Positions 26,782-35,873 of a stretch of DNA of 64,000 nt are shown here, piece after piece. How positions within the stretch are numbered: position 1 is the first letter of the stretch; the number at the start of each line of letters is the position of its first letter. This DNA comes from Bacteroidota bacterium (GTDB lineage: Bacteria; Bacteroidota; Ignavibacteria; Kryptoniales; JAKASW01): NCBI GenBank assembly GCA_021811615.1, contig JAJZNW010000061.1:1-64000 (forward strand), read 5' to 3'. The notes beneath the pieces were generated by a model, which was not told where the DNA came from, searched no databases, and saw nothing but the letters and a program-made list of their open reading frames with translations. A program made the translations under genes and the position numbers.

Positions 26782-28254
26782 CTAGTTTTTGATGGTTATG
26801 ATGAAGCGGCATCCGCCGACCCGGATATTTTCAGCGTACATGCTCCAGCCGCATTTGGCGGTGGCGAGGTCGTACGCGATGTAGCAGCCGTACCCGGTAT
26901 GGCGATCGGCAGATTCCTTTGTCGACACGTTCTCCGCAAAAAGCCTCTGAGTCCCTTTCTCATCCTTGAGCAGGAGCTGCTCCGCGATTCCCCTGCCGTT
27001 GTCCGAGACAATGATCCTCGACAATTTGTGCTCCGGATCGTATTCCGTTTTAATCGTTACAGTGATCCGTCCATCCCCTCCGTGGTCTATGCTGTTCTGT
27101 ATCAGCGGCTCGACGATCTCCCAGACCACAAACTCGTTCACGTGTACATGCGGCAGATCTTCACAGAAGTCCGTGACGAATTTCGTCTTATTCGATGGAA
27201 TCGCGATACGGAGGAACATATTCTTTACAATGAAATCTATGACTCCATTGATGTCCGTGTCGAAATTCGGTCCGCGAAAGATCTGGATCGGCGGATCGAA
27301 CCATTTCATATCATAGATAACGCGCGAGATGAAATTAGAATATTTCGATATGCGATACTTCACTTCATCTATGTTCTCCGCGGTAAGGAGCTTGAGGTCT
27401 TCCTTGATAAATGCCATCACCTTTTCCGCCTTATGGTGGGTGTGGTAAATCCTCTTTGTGAAAAGGAATTCCCTCTCGTGGGTTGTCCTCTCCTTGACCA
27501 GGCTCTCCCTTTCTTCGAAGAAAAGCTTCTGCGCCTTGTCCCTCTCCCTGATGGTATAGGCAGACACGTAGTACATCGCGAGGAGTCCGAGGAGTATGAG
27601 CGAGGTGTAAATGATCGAGGTCTCGTTATAACTCGAGACGATCGAGCCCGTTATGAAGCTGAAATTGGGAGTGTCCTTCATATAAACCGCCCCTTCGAAC
27701 TCTCCGTGCGGAGAGAAGGGGACGAACACGTTGAAGGTCTGCCTCCCCTGGAGTATCGTGACGATTTCTTCCCTGGCCTTCAGCTCGTGCCTGATTCTGG
27801 AATAAAGCCGGATAGCCTCACGGTGCGAAGTCGAAGACGGAGGAATCGGAAGAGCAGGATTCAACAGATAGTTCAGGAGAGCGCCCCCTTCATCGATGGC
27901 GTAAATCTTGTTCCTGCGGGAGACGAGTATGCAGATATCTTTGGCGTTCTTCGCCAGGAGTTCCTGGCTCAGCACGATGTTCAGAGCGTCTGTGATACGA
28001 AGCCTCTGCGATGGCGACATCGTGGCACGCAGGTTAACGGCCTCAGTCAGGAGTTCAAGCGATGTGGTCGTCACGTTGGCCAGCTTCTCGGCGGAATTCC
28101 TCTGGTACCAATTCTGAGTCTTGACCATGAAAGTCCGGAGACTGGCGTTATGGATGAAAGACAGCGCTCCCTGGAACGCAAGGAGGACGACGAAGAGAAT
28201 CGTGAAATGCCTTAGTTCAAACCTGTATTTTTCCAGCCTGTCGAAGAAACTCAT
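26782..28254 (-). CDS. Membrane sensor histidine kinase with atypical H-box
   Basis: The protein of about 490 aa has a first membrane helix near the N-terminus (FTILFVVLLAFQGALSFI), a periplasmic sensing region of about 170 residues, a second helix (IIYTSLILLGLLAMYYVSA), a coiled linker and a C-terminal HATPase_c domain with N-box EPLIQNSIDHGG, G1 box DNGRGI and G2 box TGYGCYIAYDL. The usual phospho-His motif HE.R..L is not seen; the best candidate is the cluster IYHTHHKAEKV. ATG 28254 starts a natural cytoplasmic N-terminus (MSFFDRLEKY); a TTG at 28302 would add 16 residues. The adjacent regulator gene and the upstream membrane-anchored binding protein suggest a three-part sugar-sensing system. 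Confidence 0.85.
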   Translation of the reverse strand: MSFFDRLEKYRFELRHFTILFVVLLAFQGALSFIHNASLRTFMVKTQNWYQRNSAEKLANVTTTSLELLTEAVNLRATMSPSQRLRITDALNIVLSQELLAKNAKDICILVSRRNKIYAIDEGGALLNYLLNPALPIPPSSTSHREAIRLYSRIRHELKAREEIVTILQGRQTFNVFVPFSPHGEFEGAVYMKDTPNFSFITGSIVSSYNETSIIYTSLILLGLLAMYYVSAYTIRERDKAQKLFFEERESLVKERTTHEREFLFTKRIYHTHHKAEKVMAFIKEDLKLLTAENIDEVKYRISKYSNFISRVIYDMKWFDPPIQIFRGPNFDTDINGVIDFIVKNMFLRIAIPSNKTKFVTDFCEDLPHVHVNEFVVWEIVEPLIQNSIDHGGDGRITVTIKTEYDPEHKLSRIIVSDNGRGIAEQLLLKDEKGTQRLFAENVSTKESADRHTGYGCYIAYDLATAKCGWSMYAENIRVGGCRFIITIKN

Positions 28255-28459
28255 TCGCGGGTCCCGAGGATCGCGTTCAAGTTCGACGTGAAGGATCGGC
28301 AAAGATGAGGGACGGTAAGAACTTCAGCGGGGGGAGTGCATGCACGTTCCGCAAGGATAGCTTTAACCGGCTTCGTCATCTGTCGGAAGGGCAAGTTCGC
28401 TCCTGTAGTGGTTGTGGAATGATCTTTCAGGGCCGGCTGAAAGCGGAACGTTGAAAATG

Positions 28460-29791
28460 CTATCGTCTGTAGACATCGTAGACTTTAATTGCCTGTGCCG
28501 CCTCGGCCAGCGCGGCGTTCGCGCTAAGCTTCCCGCTTATCGCGAGTTTGACGTAATAGGAGATCATGTCCGAAAACCGCGTGTAGTCGGCGAGCGATGG
28601 GCGATGGACGCCCGAATTCAACAGCCGGATGTAAAATTCCAGATCAGGATTTTTCTTCACGAAATTCTTGTCCACGTAGACGTTTGCGTTTGAGGGCAGG
28701 TAACCTCCCTGCTCGAACATGATTTCCTGTATTCTCCTGCGAACCAGGAATTTTATGAAAGTCAGGGCCGCCTCCTTGTGCAGAGAGTACTTGGATATCA
28801 TCAGGTCCCATCCGCCGAGGATCGACACTGCCGGATGACCCGAGAAATGCGGCACAGGCGCCATCGCCCATTCTTCCCCGCCACCACTCCTTGCGGCGGC
28901 ATCGCGCAATGTCTGGTCGATATCCGGCCAGCCTCTCAGAAATATCCCGTTGTGTTTCAGGCAATAGTTGAGACTGGAGGTTTCCCTGAGGTTCGTCACC
29001 GCCAGCGGGGAAATACGATACGTCTGTACCAGGTTGACCAGCTTCTCAACCGCTTCTTCCGCTCCTCGAGATTGCAGCTGAAACGCCCCGCCGGCGTAAA
29101 GCGGATAACCGAGTCCTGCCATCATCTCGTCAAGGCTGCACATCAGCCCCTCGTAATTGTCCGCCTGGAATATATAGAACGGGTTAGGACGTCCTTTGAA
29201 TTCCATGCCGAGTTTCTCAAACTCGCCCCAGGTTATCGAACGGTGCAGCTCGTCTTCGATCACTTTAGCGTTGGGAAGTCTATCTATCAGATCCTTCCTG
29301 TAGTACATCAGCCCCACATCGACAAACAGCGGGATGGCAACGAGTGTGCTGTCGTAGTAGCACGATTTCAAGGCGGACGGGAGAATTGCGTACTTGAGGC
29401 TGTCCGGGAAGTACACGCCGAGGGGATCGCACCATTTCGAGAACTTCGCGGTCCAGATCTCATCCACTGAGAAGACGTCTACCTGGCTGCTCTTAGTCCT
29501 GAAGAAGCGGTCGAATAATTCCTTCCTCTGGTTGGTGCTGAACTTTGAGAATGGGATGTTGATGGTCTCTACGTGAATTCTCCCCTTGTACTCTTTATTG
29601 AAATCGTTAATGACTTCTCTGTAAGCAGGACTGATATCATCCGCGAGACATATCGTAACGCCGTTTCCGTTACCGGCTCCCAGCTCCCAGAGCGGCGGGA
29701 AAGCGTAGAAGAGCAGAGCTACGAGGATGGCGCTAAACAGTATGATGACAGTGTGGGTGGATTTGAGAATCCTTTTAAGGAATGCGAGCAT
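28460..29791 (-). CDS. Membrane-anchored extracellular solute-binding protein, probable sensor partner
   Basis: The protein of about 443 aa has a single N-terminal membrane helix (TVIILFSAILVALLFYAF) without a lipobox Cys, followed by a family 1 solute-binding fold: VTICLADDISPAYREVINDFN at the start, IPLFVDVGLMYYRKDLID in the hinge region, and ILGGWDLMISKYSLHKEAALTFI near the C-terminus, typical of sugar-binding proteins. No permease genes are adjacent. ATG 29791 has GGAGGAG directly upstream; the open frame reaches 29851. Next downstream are a histidine kinase and an NtrC-type regulator, so it more likely presents a periplasmic sugar to the kinase than feeds an importer. Such binding-protein/kinase pairs are known (for example ChvE-VirA and LuxP-LuxQ). 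The ligand is unknown. Confidence 0.8.
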   Translation of the reverse strand: MLAFLKRILKSTHTVIILFSAILVALLFYAFPPLWELGAGNGNGVTICLADDISPAYREVINDFNKEYKGRIHVETINIPFSKFSTNQRKELFDRFFRTKSSQVDVFSVDEIWTAKFSKWCDPLGVYFPDSLKYAILPSALKSCYYDSTLVAIPLFVDVGLMYYRKDLIDRLPNAKVIEDELHRSITWGEFEKLGMEFKGRPNPFYIFQADNYEGLMCSLDEMMAGLGYPLYAGGAFQLQSRGAEEAVEKLVNLVQTYRISPLAVTNLRETSSLNYCLKHNGIFLRGWPDIDQTLRDAAARSGGGEEWAMAPVPHFSGHPAVSILGGWDLMISKYSLHKEAALTFIKFLVRRRIQEIMFEQGGYLPSNANVYVDKNFVKKNPDLEFYIRLLNSGVHRPSLADYTRFSDMISYYVKLAISGKLSANAALAEAAQAIKVYDVYRR

Positions 29792-30027
29792 CGACTCCTC
29801 CAGATTCGTAAGGCGATCCACCAGTCTCAGGCGATGAGAGCAAATGCCCAACTCGAAAGGGACACTGTCTCTGCGTGAATGATCTGAGCCTGTCGGGGAG
29901 TGGTATCAACATTCTATGCGGGTGCGACCTTCCAGCGGAAATCCGGCAACCGGGTTAATGTCACCATGAAGGGGTATAAGAGAATCTCGGGTAGGAGCCG
30001 CTCGTTGTTGACAATGAATAACAGATA

Positions 30028-30041
30028 GCAAGACTTAATCC
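30028..30041 (-). promoter_or_regulatory. Possible sigma-54 (-24/-12) element
   Basis: Read on the minus strand this is GGATTAAGTCTTGC, giving GG at -24 and TTGC at -12 with the required 10-base spacing. The CAC after the GG of the consensus is missing. It would drive the binding-protein/kinase/regulator genes from about 230 bases upstream of their first ATG. The regulator encoded there is of the sigma-54 type, which makes the match worth noting, but one partial match could be chance. Confidence 0.25.
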
Positions 30042-30144
30042 TTTTGTACTACTCTAACTCGAAGGGCTTTTTGACTGGGCAAATTAACTATGAACCGCTC
30101 TGATAGTCAAGCCGGTCAACTTCACGACGGTGGGCTCTTCTCAT

Positions 30145-30166
30145 TTTGATAACTTATCTTATCAAA
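30145..30166. promoter_or_regulatory. Inverted repeat, candidate operator
   Basis: TTTGATAA and TTATCAAA face each other across a 6-base spacer in the divergent region. The hexamer TTATCA/TGATAA also makes up the palindrome at 25220-25239 upstream of the symporter, though with a different arrangement. It is 146 bases upstream of the GH31 ATG. Confidence 0.45.
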
Positions 30167-30245
30167 GAGGTACGTCTTGTAAATGAGCGCGCGCCGAAAT
30201 AACGACAGATATGCGCAGAATCGGCTTTGTTCAACTGATTCCGGC

Positions 30246-30276
30246 AATATCTTCGGGCATGGGACTTGAAGATATT
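30246..30276 (+). promoter_or_regulatory. Stem-loop-forming repeat just upstream of GH31
   Basis: AATATCTTC and GAAGATATT form a perfect 9-bp stem around a 13-base loop, and short CCG/CGG runs extend it. It ends 36 bases before the GH31 ATG, so it would lie in the 5' untranslated RNA or overlap the promoter. It might be an operator or an RNA control element. Confidence 0.4.
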
Positions 30277-30311
30277 CGGCCGGTATCAAACTCTAAAGTC
30301 AAAGGGCTTAA

Positions 30312-32795
30312 ATGCATTTGAACAGATTAAATCACCTTGGATGGGAACTCGTCCTCAGCGCGGCTCTCCTCTTCATATCGGGAGGAGCCCGGGCACAATC
30401 ATATTTAGGCAACTTCGATTCATATTCGTCAGAGGGAAACAGCATCACAGTCGAAGCCGGCAAGTCATCTCTCCGATTCATTCTCTACAAGCCGAATCTT
30501 GTGCGTGTCGAATACATTAACGCCACATCATCCCCGGTCAAAGATTTTCAAATTGTGATCCGCAAACCTGATCGGCGCGTTCACTATACCGTCATAAAGG
30601 ACGACTCTTCTTTTTCGATCATAACGTCGCTGCTACGAATTACCTGCAGGAAGAATCCGCTACGGGTCTCGTACTTCGATAAATCCGGCAGACTCCTGAC
30701 AGGCGAGCCGCTGTCTGGCGGCATTTCGTCATCGAACGGTGTAACTGAAGCAAGGTTCTCAATCACCGGCGCCGAGCATTTCTACGGTACCGGAGAGCGC
30801 GGGACGAGCCTCGACCTCCGCGGGCTGGCGTTCGACAGCTTCAACGAGCAGCACGGCGGTTACCCGAACGGAGGCATCCCGCCGACGATGAACGTTAACA
30901 TCCCCTTCATCGTATCGTCAAATCGCTACGGCATATATTTCGATGATACATACAAGGGGCATTTCGATATCGGTCATTCCGATCCGGGCATACTCGGCTA
31001 CACCGCGTACGGCGGCAGGCTGTCTTACTACTTCATCTTTGATTCGACGTATGCCGGCTTGCTTCACGATTATACATGGCTTACGGGAAGAGCCCCGCTC
31101 CTTCCCAAGTGGGCATACGGCTACATCCAGTCTAAATTCGGATACAGAGATTCAGCCCAGGCATCCCAGATGATAGACAGGATGCGGAAAGACAACATCC
31201 CATGCGACGCTATCGTGCTGGATCTATACTGGTTCAGAAATATGGGAGACCTGTCGTGGAACACCGCGGCTTGGCCGGATCCCAACCGGGTGATTTCGGG
31301 TTTTCTTTCCCGGGGATTCAAGACCATCGTCATAACCGAGCCGTACGTAGTCCGGCACTCGAAGAATTTCGAGATTGCCGAACGAAACGGATATTTCGCC
31401 GAAGATTCTGCAGGAACCAGTTATCTACTCGGCCATTTCTGGGCATGCGGCTGCGATGCCGGACTTGTCGACATCACAGATCCCGCGGCGCGCAGCTGGT
31501 GGTGGAAACACTATCAGCATATTTTTGAAACGGGCGTATCGGGCATCTGGACCGATCTCGCCGAGCCGGAGCGGGATTATCCCCGGATGATGTTCCATGA
31601 TGGACCGGACCTGGAGATCCACAACATATACGACTTTCTCTGGGCAAAGACTCTCTTTGACGGTTACAACCGCTCGTTCCCCAACCGGCGGCTCTTCAAC
31701 CTGACGAGATCCGGCTACGCCGGGATACAAAGGTTCGGGGCCGTGACATGGTCCGGGGATGTTGCGAAAACATTCCACGGCCTGGCAGTGCAGCTTCCCA
31801 TTCTGCTGAACATGGGTATGTCCGGGATCGCTTATCACAATTCGGACATCGGAGGATTTACCGGAAGCAAGCCGACGACGCCCGAGCTTTATATCAGGTG
31901 GTTGGAGTTCGGCGCATTCTGTCCGGTGATGAGAGCCCACGGTTATGACGGGCTCGGGGGGACCGAGCCGTGGGCGTTCGGCGACTCGACAGAAAAAGCC
32001 GCCAGAAGAATTATCGACCTTCGATATTCGCTTCTCCCTTATAATTACACTATGGCGCATGAGGCATACACTTCCGGACTGCCTTTGGCGCGCCCTCTAT
32101 TCATGTCTAATCCGACTGATCCCGATGCCGCGAACGAGAGTTCAGCTTACATGTGGGGAGACGATTTCCTCGTCGCGCCTGTCGTCAGGGAGGGACAAAC
32201 CACAAAGAGGTTCTACCTGCCGGACGGCAAATGGGTCGATTACTGGACGGACTCCGTTTATACAGGCGGGACAACCGTCACCGTTCCCGCCCCGCTCGAT
32301 CAGGTTCCTTTATTCGTAAAACTCGGAAGCATAATTCCTATGCAACCGCCCGAAGCATACGTGGGTCAGCATCCGGCCGATACCGTCATTCTTGCCATTT
32401 ATCCCGATCCCGATTCACACTCAAGCTTCAGACTCTATGAGGACGACGGCAAGACACAGGATTATCAGCACGGGGAATTTGCGGAGACAGCCTTCAACGT
32501 GGACGTGGCTCATGGTTCAAAAGGGGAGGATCTCAGAATTTCGATCGGAGCAACTTCAGGAAATTACAGAGGAAAACCCGAACACAGGATATACGAGTGC
32601 GCGATTCACATGATTGAAAAGAAGCCCGTAAGCGTGATTATCGGCAATTCTCCACTGCGGTCAGTAACATCGAAGAAGGCGTGGCAATCGAACGACTTGT
32701 GCTTCCGTTACGAGCCGACCGGGAAACTCCTGCGCATTAAAATTCCGGCAAATACGGACAAACAATATTCAATCAAAGCACGGCTCTCCGAGTAA
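30312..32795 (+). CDS. Exported GH31 alpha-glucosidase/transglucosidase without sorting domain
   Basis: The 827-aa protein is the only recognised plus-strand gene. It has a signal peptide ending GARAQ, an N-terminal galactose-mutarotase-like beta-sandwich (about 30-240), the GH31 barrel (about 250-620) and two C-terminal beta-domains. The nucleophile is Asp415 in GIWTDLAEPE and the acid/base Asp483 in TWSGDVAKTF, the usual GH31 pair. The family acts on alpha-glucosides, alpha-xylosides or transfers glucosyl groups; the exact activity is not readable. It is close to the protein at 55692-58457 but lacks that protein's T9SS domain, so it should stay in the periplasm. Its promoter region is shared with the sensor operon. 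Confidence 0.9.
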   Translation: MHLNRLNHLGWELVLSAALLFISGGARAQSYLGNFDSYSSEGNSITVEAGKSSLRFILYKPNLVRVEYINATSSPVKDFQIVIRKPDRRVHYTVIKDDSSFSIITSLLRITCRKNPLRVSYFDKSGRLLTGEPLSGGISSSNGVTEARFSITGAEHFYGTGERGTSLDLRGLAFDSFNEQHGGYPNGGIPPTMNVNIPFIVSSNRYGIYFDDTYKGHFDIGHSDPGILGYTAYGGRLSYYFIFDSTYAGLLHDYTWLTGRAPLLPKWAYGYIQSKFGYRDSAQASQMIDRMRKDNIPCDAIVLDLYWFRNMGDLSWNTAAWPDPNRVISGFLSRGFKTIVITEPYVVRHSKNFEIAERNGYFAEDSAGTSYLLGHFWACGCDAGLVDITDPAARSWWWKHYQHIFETGVSGIWTDLAEPERDYPRMMFHDGPDLEIHNIYDFLWAKTLFDGYNRSFPNRRLFNLTRSGYAGIQRFGAVTWSGDVAKTFHGLAVQLPILLNMGMSGIAYHNSDIGGFTGSKPTTPELYIRWLEFGAFCPVMRAHGYDGLGGTEPWAFGDSTEKAARRIIDLRYSLLPYNYTMAHEAYTSGLPLARPLFMSNPTDPDAANESSAYMWGDDFLVAPVVREGQTTKRFYLPDGKWVDYWTDSVYTGGTTVTVPAPLDQVPLFVKLGSIIPMQPPEAYVGQHPADTVILAIYPDPDSHSSFRLYEDDGKTQDYQHGEFAETAFNVDVAHGSKGEDLRISIGATSGNYRGKPEHRIYECAIHMIEKKPVSVIIGNSPLRSVTSKKAWQSNDLCFRYEPTGKLLRIKIPANTDKQYSIKARLSE

Positions 32796-32824
32796 TCGGA
32801 GGGCTGGCTGCGAACAGATCGCCT

Positions 32825-33928
32825 CTAAGCGATCGCGTATTCTTTATCTTTGTCAAAGAAGTGCGCATGTGCCGTATCGAAATACATTTTCAGCTCGCTG
32901 CCGGGTCTGGGATTGATGGCCGAGGGTACCCGGGCCACTATGGGATTTAATCCTGACTGGAAATAGAGAAAGACCTCGTTTCCCATCGGCTCAGATATTT
33001 CCACCTTGAGATTGCAGGAGGAGCGGAGGTTTCCTTTCCTTTCCTCCTGCGGCTGAATGTGCTCCGGCCTCAACCCCATGTAAACGTCCTTACCCTCCGC
33101 AACCGGCAGCTTCCCTTCCAGCTCTGCCGGGATTTCAATTTTCAGATCCGATTCCTTCCCTTCGAAATAGAGCCTCTCTTCCTTCTTCACGCGCCCTTCG
33201 AAGAAGTTCATTGCCGGAGTTCCTATGAATCCCGCGACGAATTTGTTCCTGGGATTGTTGTAAAGCTCCAGAGGGTTTCCTGTCTGCTGGACCACGCCGT
33301 CCTTCATCACCACGATCCTGTCACCCATAGTCATCGCCTCGACCTGGTCGTGCGTAACATATATCATGGTTGCGTCGAGGCGTTTATGGAGCTTGGAAAT
33401 CTCCGCCCGCATTTGAACGCGCATCTTCGCGTCAAGGTTCGACAGCGGTTCGTCGAACAGAAAGACCTTCGGCTTCCTAACGATCGCCCTTCCAAGCGCG
33501 ACCCGCTGACGTTGTCCACCCGACAGCGCTTTCGGTTTCCGCGAGAGATAGTCCCGTATGCCGAGGATATCCGCCGCTTCCGTCACTCTCTCTTCAATTT
33601 CCAGCTTCGGATAGTTTCTCAGCTTAAGCCCGAAAGCCATGTTATCATGGACACTCATGTGGGGATAGAGTGCGTAATTCTGGAACACCATCGCGATGTC
33701 CCTGTCTTTAGGCGGCACGTCGTTCATCAACTGATCGCCGATGTACAGTTCCCCGCTCGTTATTTCCTCGAGGCCGGCTATCATTCTGAGGACTGTCGTT
33801 TTGCCACAGCCCGACGGTCCGACGAGGACCACGAACTCCCTGTCCTCGACATCGATGCTTACATCCTTTGCAGCGATTACACCGCCGTCATAAATCTTTG
33901 TCACGCCGCTCAACCTTACACCGGCCAC
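32825..33928 (-). CDS. Sugar ABC transporter ATP-binding protein (MalK/UgpC/MsmX type)
   Basis: The 367-aa ATPase energises import of sugars. It has Walker [10 protein letters not shown] (about 37-45), the signature [14 protein letters not shown] (about 135), Walker [13 protein letters not shown], the switch His in [14 protein letters not shown], and C-terminal TOBE/OB regulatory domains (about 240-367), the hallmark of the MalK/UgpC/MsmX group. GTG 33928 has GGGAG six bases upstream. It follows the periplasmic GH13 gene by 35 bases and is the last gene of the importer cluster. It faces the plus-strand GH31 gene with only 29 bases between the two stops. These ATPases often serve several importers. 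Confidence 0.95.
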   Translation of the reverse strand: MAGVRLSGVTKIYDGGVIAAKDVSIDVEDREFVVLVGPSGCGKTTVLRMIAGLEEITSGELYIGDQLMNDVPPKDRDIAMVFQNYALYPHMSVHDNMAFGLKLRNYPKLEIEERVTEAADILGIRDYLSRKPKALSGGQRQRVALGRAIVRKPKVFLFDEPLSNLDAKMRVQMRAEISKLHKRLDATMIYVTHDQVEAMTMGDRIVVMKDGVVQQTGNPLELYNNPRNKFVAGFIGTPAMNFFEGRVKKEERLYFEGKESDLKIEIPAELEGKLPVAEGKDVYMGLRPEHIQPQEERKGNLRSSCNLKVEISEPMGNEVFLYFQSGLNPIVARVPSAINPRPGSELKMYFDTAHAHFFDKDKEYAIA

Positions 33929-33963
33929 ATTCAGCTCCCTTTAAACTCTTGTTGCTCGTGGAT

Positions 33964-35766
33964 TCATTTGATGTCGTTTACAAGAAGAACGCCCCATCCA
34001 GGCTCGATGGTCAAATGGAGCTTGCCTTCCCGCGCATCAAGTTCTTTTTTGTTCAACACGTCACGGTAACTGACGCTTCCTTCTCCGGCGGCCACTTCCG
34101 CAGTTTCCTTTTTGCGGGAAAGATTGAACCCGACGATGGCGACGTGCCCGCCGTACACTCTTTCAAACACAAAGACCTTCTTCGAATCGTCGGCGACCAG
34201 AGTCCTGTAAGTTCCCAGCGTCAATGCGGGATCGGCCTCGCGTTCATGCACGAGCTTGCTGTAATAATCGAAAAGGTTCCAGTTGAAGACATTCCTATCG
34301 TACGGTCGCGTTACATGCGCAACGGGACTCGTCTTTTCGTCTTTGTATTTCAAATCGGGCCACAACATCGGCTTCCTGTTATCCGGGTCGGTGGCGCCCC
34401 ACATGCCGGCTTCGTCGCCGTAGTAAATCATCGGCGCGCCGACGTATGTCATCTGGAAAAGGACGATGAGCTTCTGTCTCTGTATCTCCGCCGCGTCGGG
34501 TTTCCTGACGCTGTAGCCCGGGTTATTCCTCGGGCTGCCATCGGCATTGTAAGCGCGGTCCGGATTTACGATCATCGATTCGAGCCTGTCGGTATCGTGG
34601 CTGTCCACCAGGTTCTGCAGTACGTAGTCGACGCTGTCGGGGTACATATGCCTGATCGCGGCAAGCGTCGAGTCAAACTGGGACGGCGTAATTGCCATCT
34701 TCTTGTCGATGAAGAACTTCATCACCGCTTTCGCGAACTCATAATTCATCACGCCGTCAAACTGGTCGCCTTTGAGCCATGCCGCGGCGTCGTCCCAGAT
34801 TTCGCCGATGATGAGCGCGTGCGGGTTGATTCCCTTGACCACCTTTCGCCAGGCGATCCAGAACTGATGCGGCACCTCGTTCGGAACGTCGAGCCTCCAT
34901 CCGTCTACTCCGTCCTTCGGATTACCGTCCGGCGCCATCCATCGCCTCGTTATCGCCATTATGTATTCATAAGGTCCGTGCACGAGCCCGGTAATCGTGT
35001 CCTTCCTGAAAATCGGCAGCGACTTAATCCCCCACCAACCGGCATATTCGAACTTCGTCCCTTTCGCGGAATCGTTCCAGCTCGTAACGTCGAACCAACT
35101 TCTGTAAGGCGACTTTTCCTGATGCTCCTCGACGTTCCTGAAGGCCCAGAAGTCTGTGCCGACATGATTGAAGACGCCGTCGATTATCACCCTCATCCCC
35201 ATGGAGTGCGCCTTCCTGATCAGCTTCAGGAATTCTTTGTCGGCAGAGGTCCATTCCCACGTCGAAGGATCGTCCGGATTTTCCTCGGACATGATCTTAA
35301 GGTCACCCTTCGGATCGGGACCGAAGTTGTGGTCTATGTGGGCATAGTTGGCGGTGTTGTATTTGTGGAGAGAAGGCGATTCAAACAGCGGGTTGAAATA
35401 AATCGCGCTGATGCCGAGTTTATGGAGGTAGGGCAGTTCATCCATCACCCCTTCGAGATCGCCGCCGTATCGACGGTCGAAAACCACATCGTAGAAATTG
35501 CCCGATACTTTTTTCTCCCACGGCTGCAGCTTGTACCAGTCGCTCGTCCAGGGAGAGATGCGCCATCCCGGATTATTCACCTCAGCGTCTTTGGCGGTCG
35601 GATCGTTTTTCGGATCGCCGTTGCGAAACCTTTCCGGAAATATCTGGTACCACACCGCTTTCTTCGCCCAATCCGGGACATGTACCTGCCCGTTGGGTCC
35701 TTCGAATGCATTCGCCTGTCCCATCATCAGGCCGCAATACAGGATAGCCACCGCCGCCAGTCTCAT
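33964..35766 (-). CDS. Periplasmic GH13 enzyme (neopullulanase/cyclomaltodextrinase-like)
   Basis: The 600-aa protein has a signal peptide (about 1-20) and no sorting domain, so it should act in the periplasm. The catalytic barrel begins at WAKKAVWYQIFPERF. Region I is DGVFNHVG, the nucleophile Asp is about 293 (GWRLDVPNEV), the acid/base Glu about 322 (IIGEIWDD) and the third Asp about 391 (DSHDTDRL), with the canonical His retained. The start QIFPERFRNGDP and region II VPNE are typical of neopullulanase/maltogenic-type enzymes that trim short maltodextrins. ATG 35766 has GAGGAA seven bases upstream. It lies between permease and ATPase genes of the importer, so it probably processes the imported oligosaccharides before or during uptake. 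Confidence 0.88.
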   Translation of the reverse strand: MRLAAVAILYCGLMMGQANAFEGPNGQVHVPDWAKKAVWYQIFPERFRNGDPKNDPTAKDAEVNNPGWRISPWTSDWYKLQPWEKKVSGNFYDVVFDRRYGGDLEGVMDELPYLHKLGISAIYFNPLFESPSLHKYNTANYAHIDHNFGPDPKGDLKIMSEENPDDPSTWEWTSADKEFLKLIRKAHSMGMRVIIDGVFNHVGTDFWAFRNVEEHQEKSPYRSWFDVTSWNDSAKGTKFEYAGWWGIKSLPIFRKDTITGLVHGPYEYIMAITRRWMAPDGNPKDGVDGWRLDVPNEVPHQFWIAWRKVVKGINPHALIIGEIWDDAAAWLKGDQFDGVMNYEFAKAVMKFFIDKKMAITPSQFDSTLAAIRHMYPDSVDYVLQNLVDSHDTDRLESMIVNPDRAYNADGSPRNNPGYSVRKPDAAEIQRQKLIVLFQMTYVGAPMIYYGDEAGMWGATDPDNRKPMLWPDLKYKDEKTSPVAHVTRPYDRNVFNWNLFDYYSKLVHEREADPALTLGTYRTLVADDSKKVFVFERVYGGHVAIVGFNLSRKKETAEVAAGEGSVSYRDVLNKKELDAREGKLHLTIEPGWGVLLVNDIK

Positions 35767-35828
35767 TGGAAATTCCTCTGGTTACTTTCTGTTCGTGTTG
35801 ATCGCGATAACGTTAAGAATAAGATATC

Positions 35829-35868
35829 GAACGAGCCATTCATAATTCAAAATTGAAAACCCAAGAAT
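35829..35868. repeat. Degenerate AT-rich direct/inverted repeat
   Basis: The stretch contains CATAATTCAAAATTGAAAA and related AAT/ATT words. Similar runs occur at 36690-36785 and, in a GGAAT-rich form, at 38945-39008. Such degenerate repeats are common between genes of environmental bacteria and have no known function here. Confidence 0.4.
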
Positions 35869-35873
35869 TCTTT

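Larger units (their letters stand above)
29792..30311. promoter_or_regulatory. Divergent 520-base intergenic region between binding protein (-) and GH31 (+)
   Basis: No gene is supported here. It is the only divergent promoter region of the window. It holds TTGTTGACAA (about 30005-30014), a possible sigma-54 element on the minus strand (GG-N10-GC with TTGC, plus-strand 30028-30041), the inverted repeat TTTGATAA-CTTATC-TTATCAAA (30145-30166), and a 9-bp hairpin-forming repeat (30246-30276) just before GH31. The set of repeats parallels that upstream of the symporter, suggesting shared control of both promoters. All regulatory readings are inference from pattern. Confidence 0.5.

Noticed and set aside
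26590-28215. Plus-strand open frame of about 540 codons opposite the kinase and regulator genes
   Set aside because: It is antisense to the histidine kinase and the start of the regulator; no signal peptide, motif or ribosome site supports it.
28336-28345. Palindrome GTGCATGCAC between binding-protein and kinase genes
   Set aside because: Ten bases is short enough to be chance and no second copy was found at the other promoters.
30266-30520. Short plus-strand frame starting just before GH31
   Set aside because: It overlaps the GH31 signal peptide in another frame and has no features of its own.
33868-35856. Long plus-strand open frame of about 660 codons opposite the periplasmic GH13 and ATPase genes
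   Set aside because: It is antisense to two clear enzymes with intact motifs, has no recognisable domain, and has the Arg/His/Val-rich make-up of a mirror frame.
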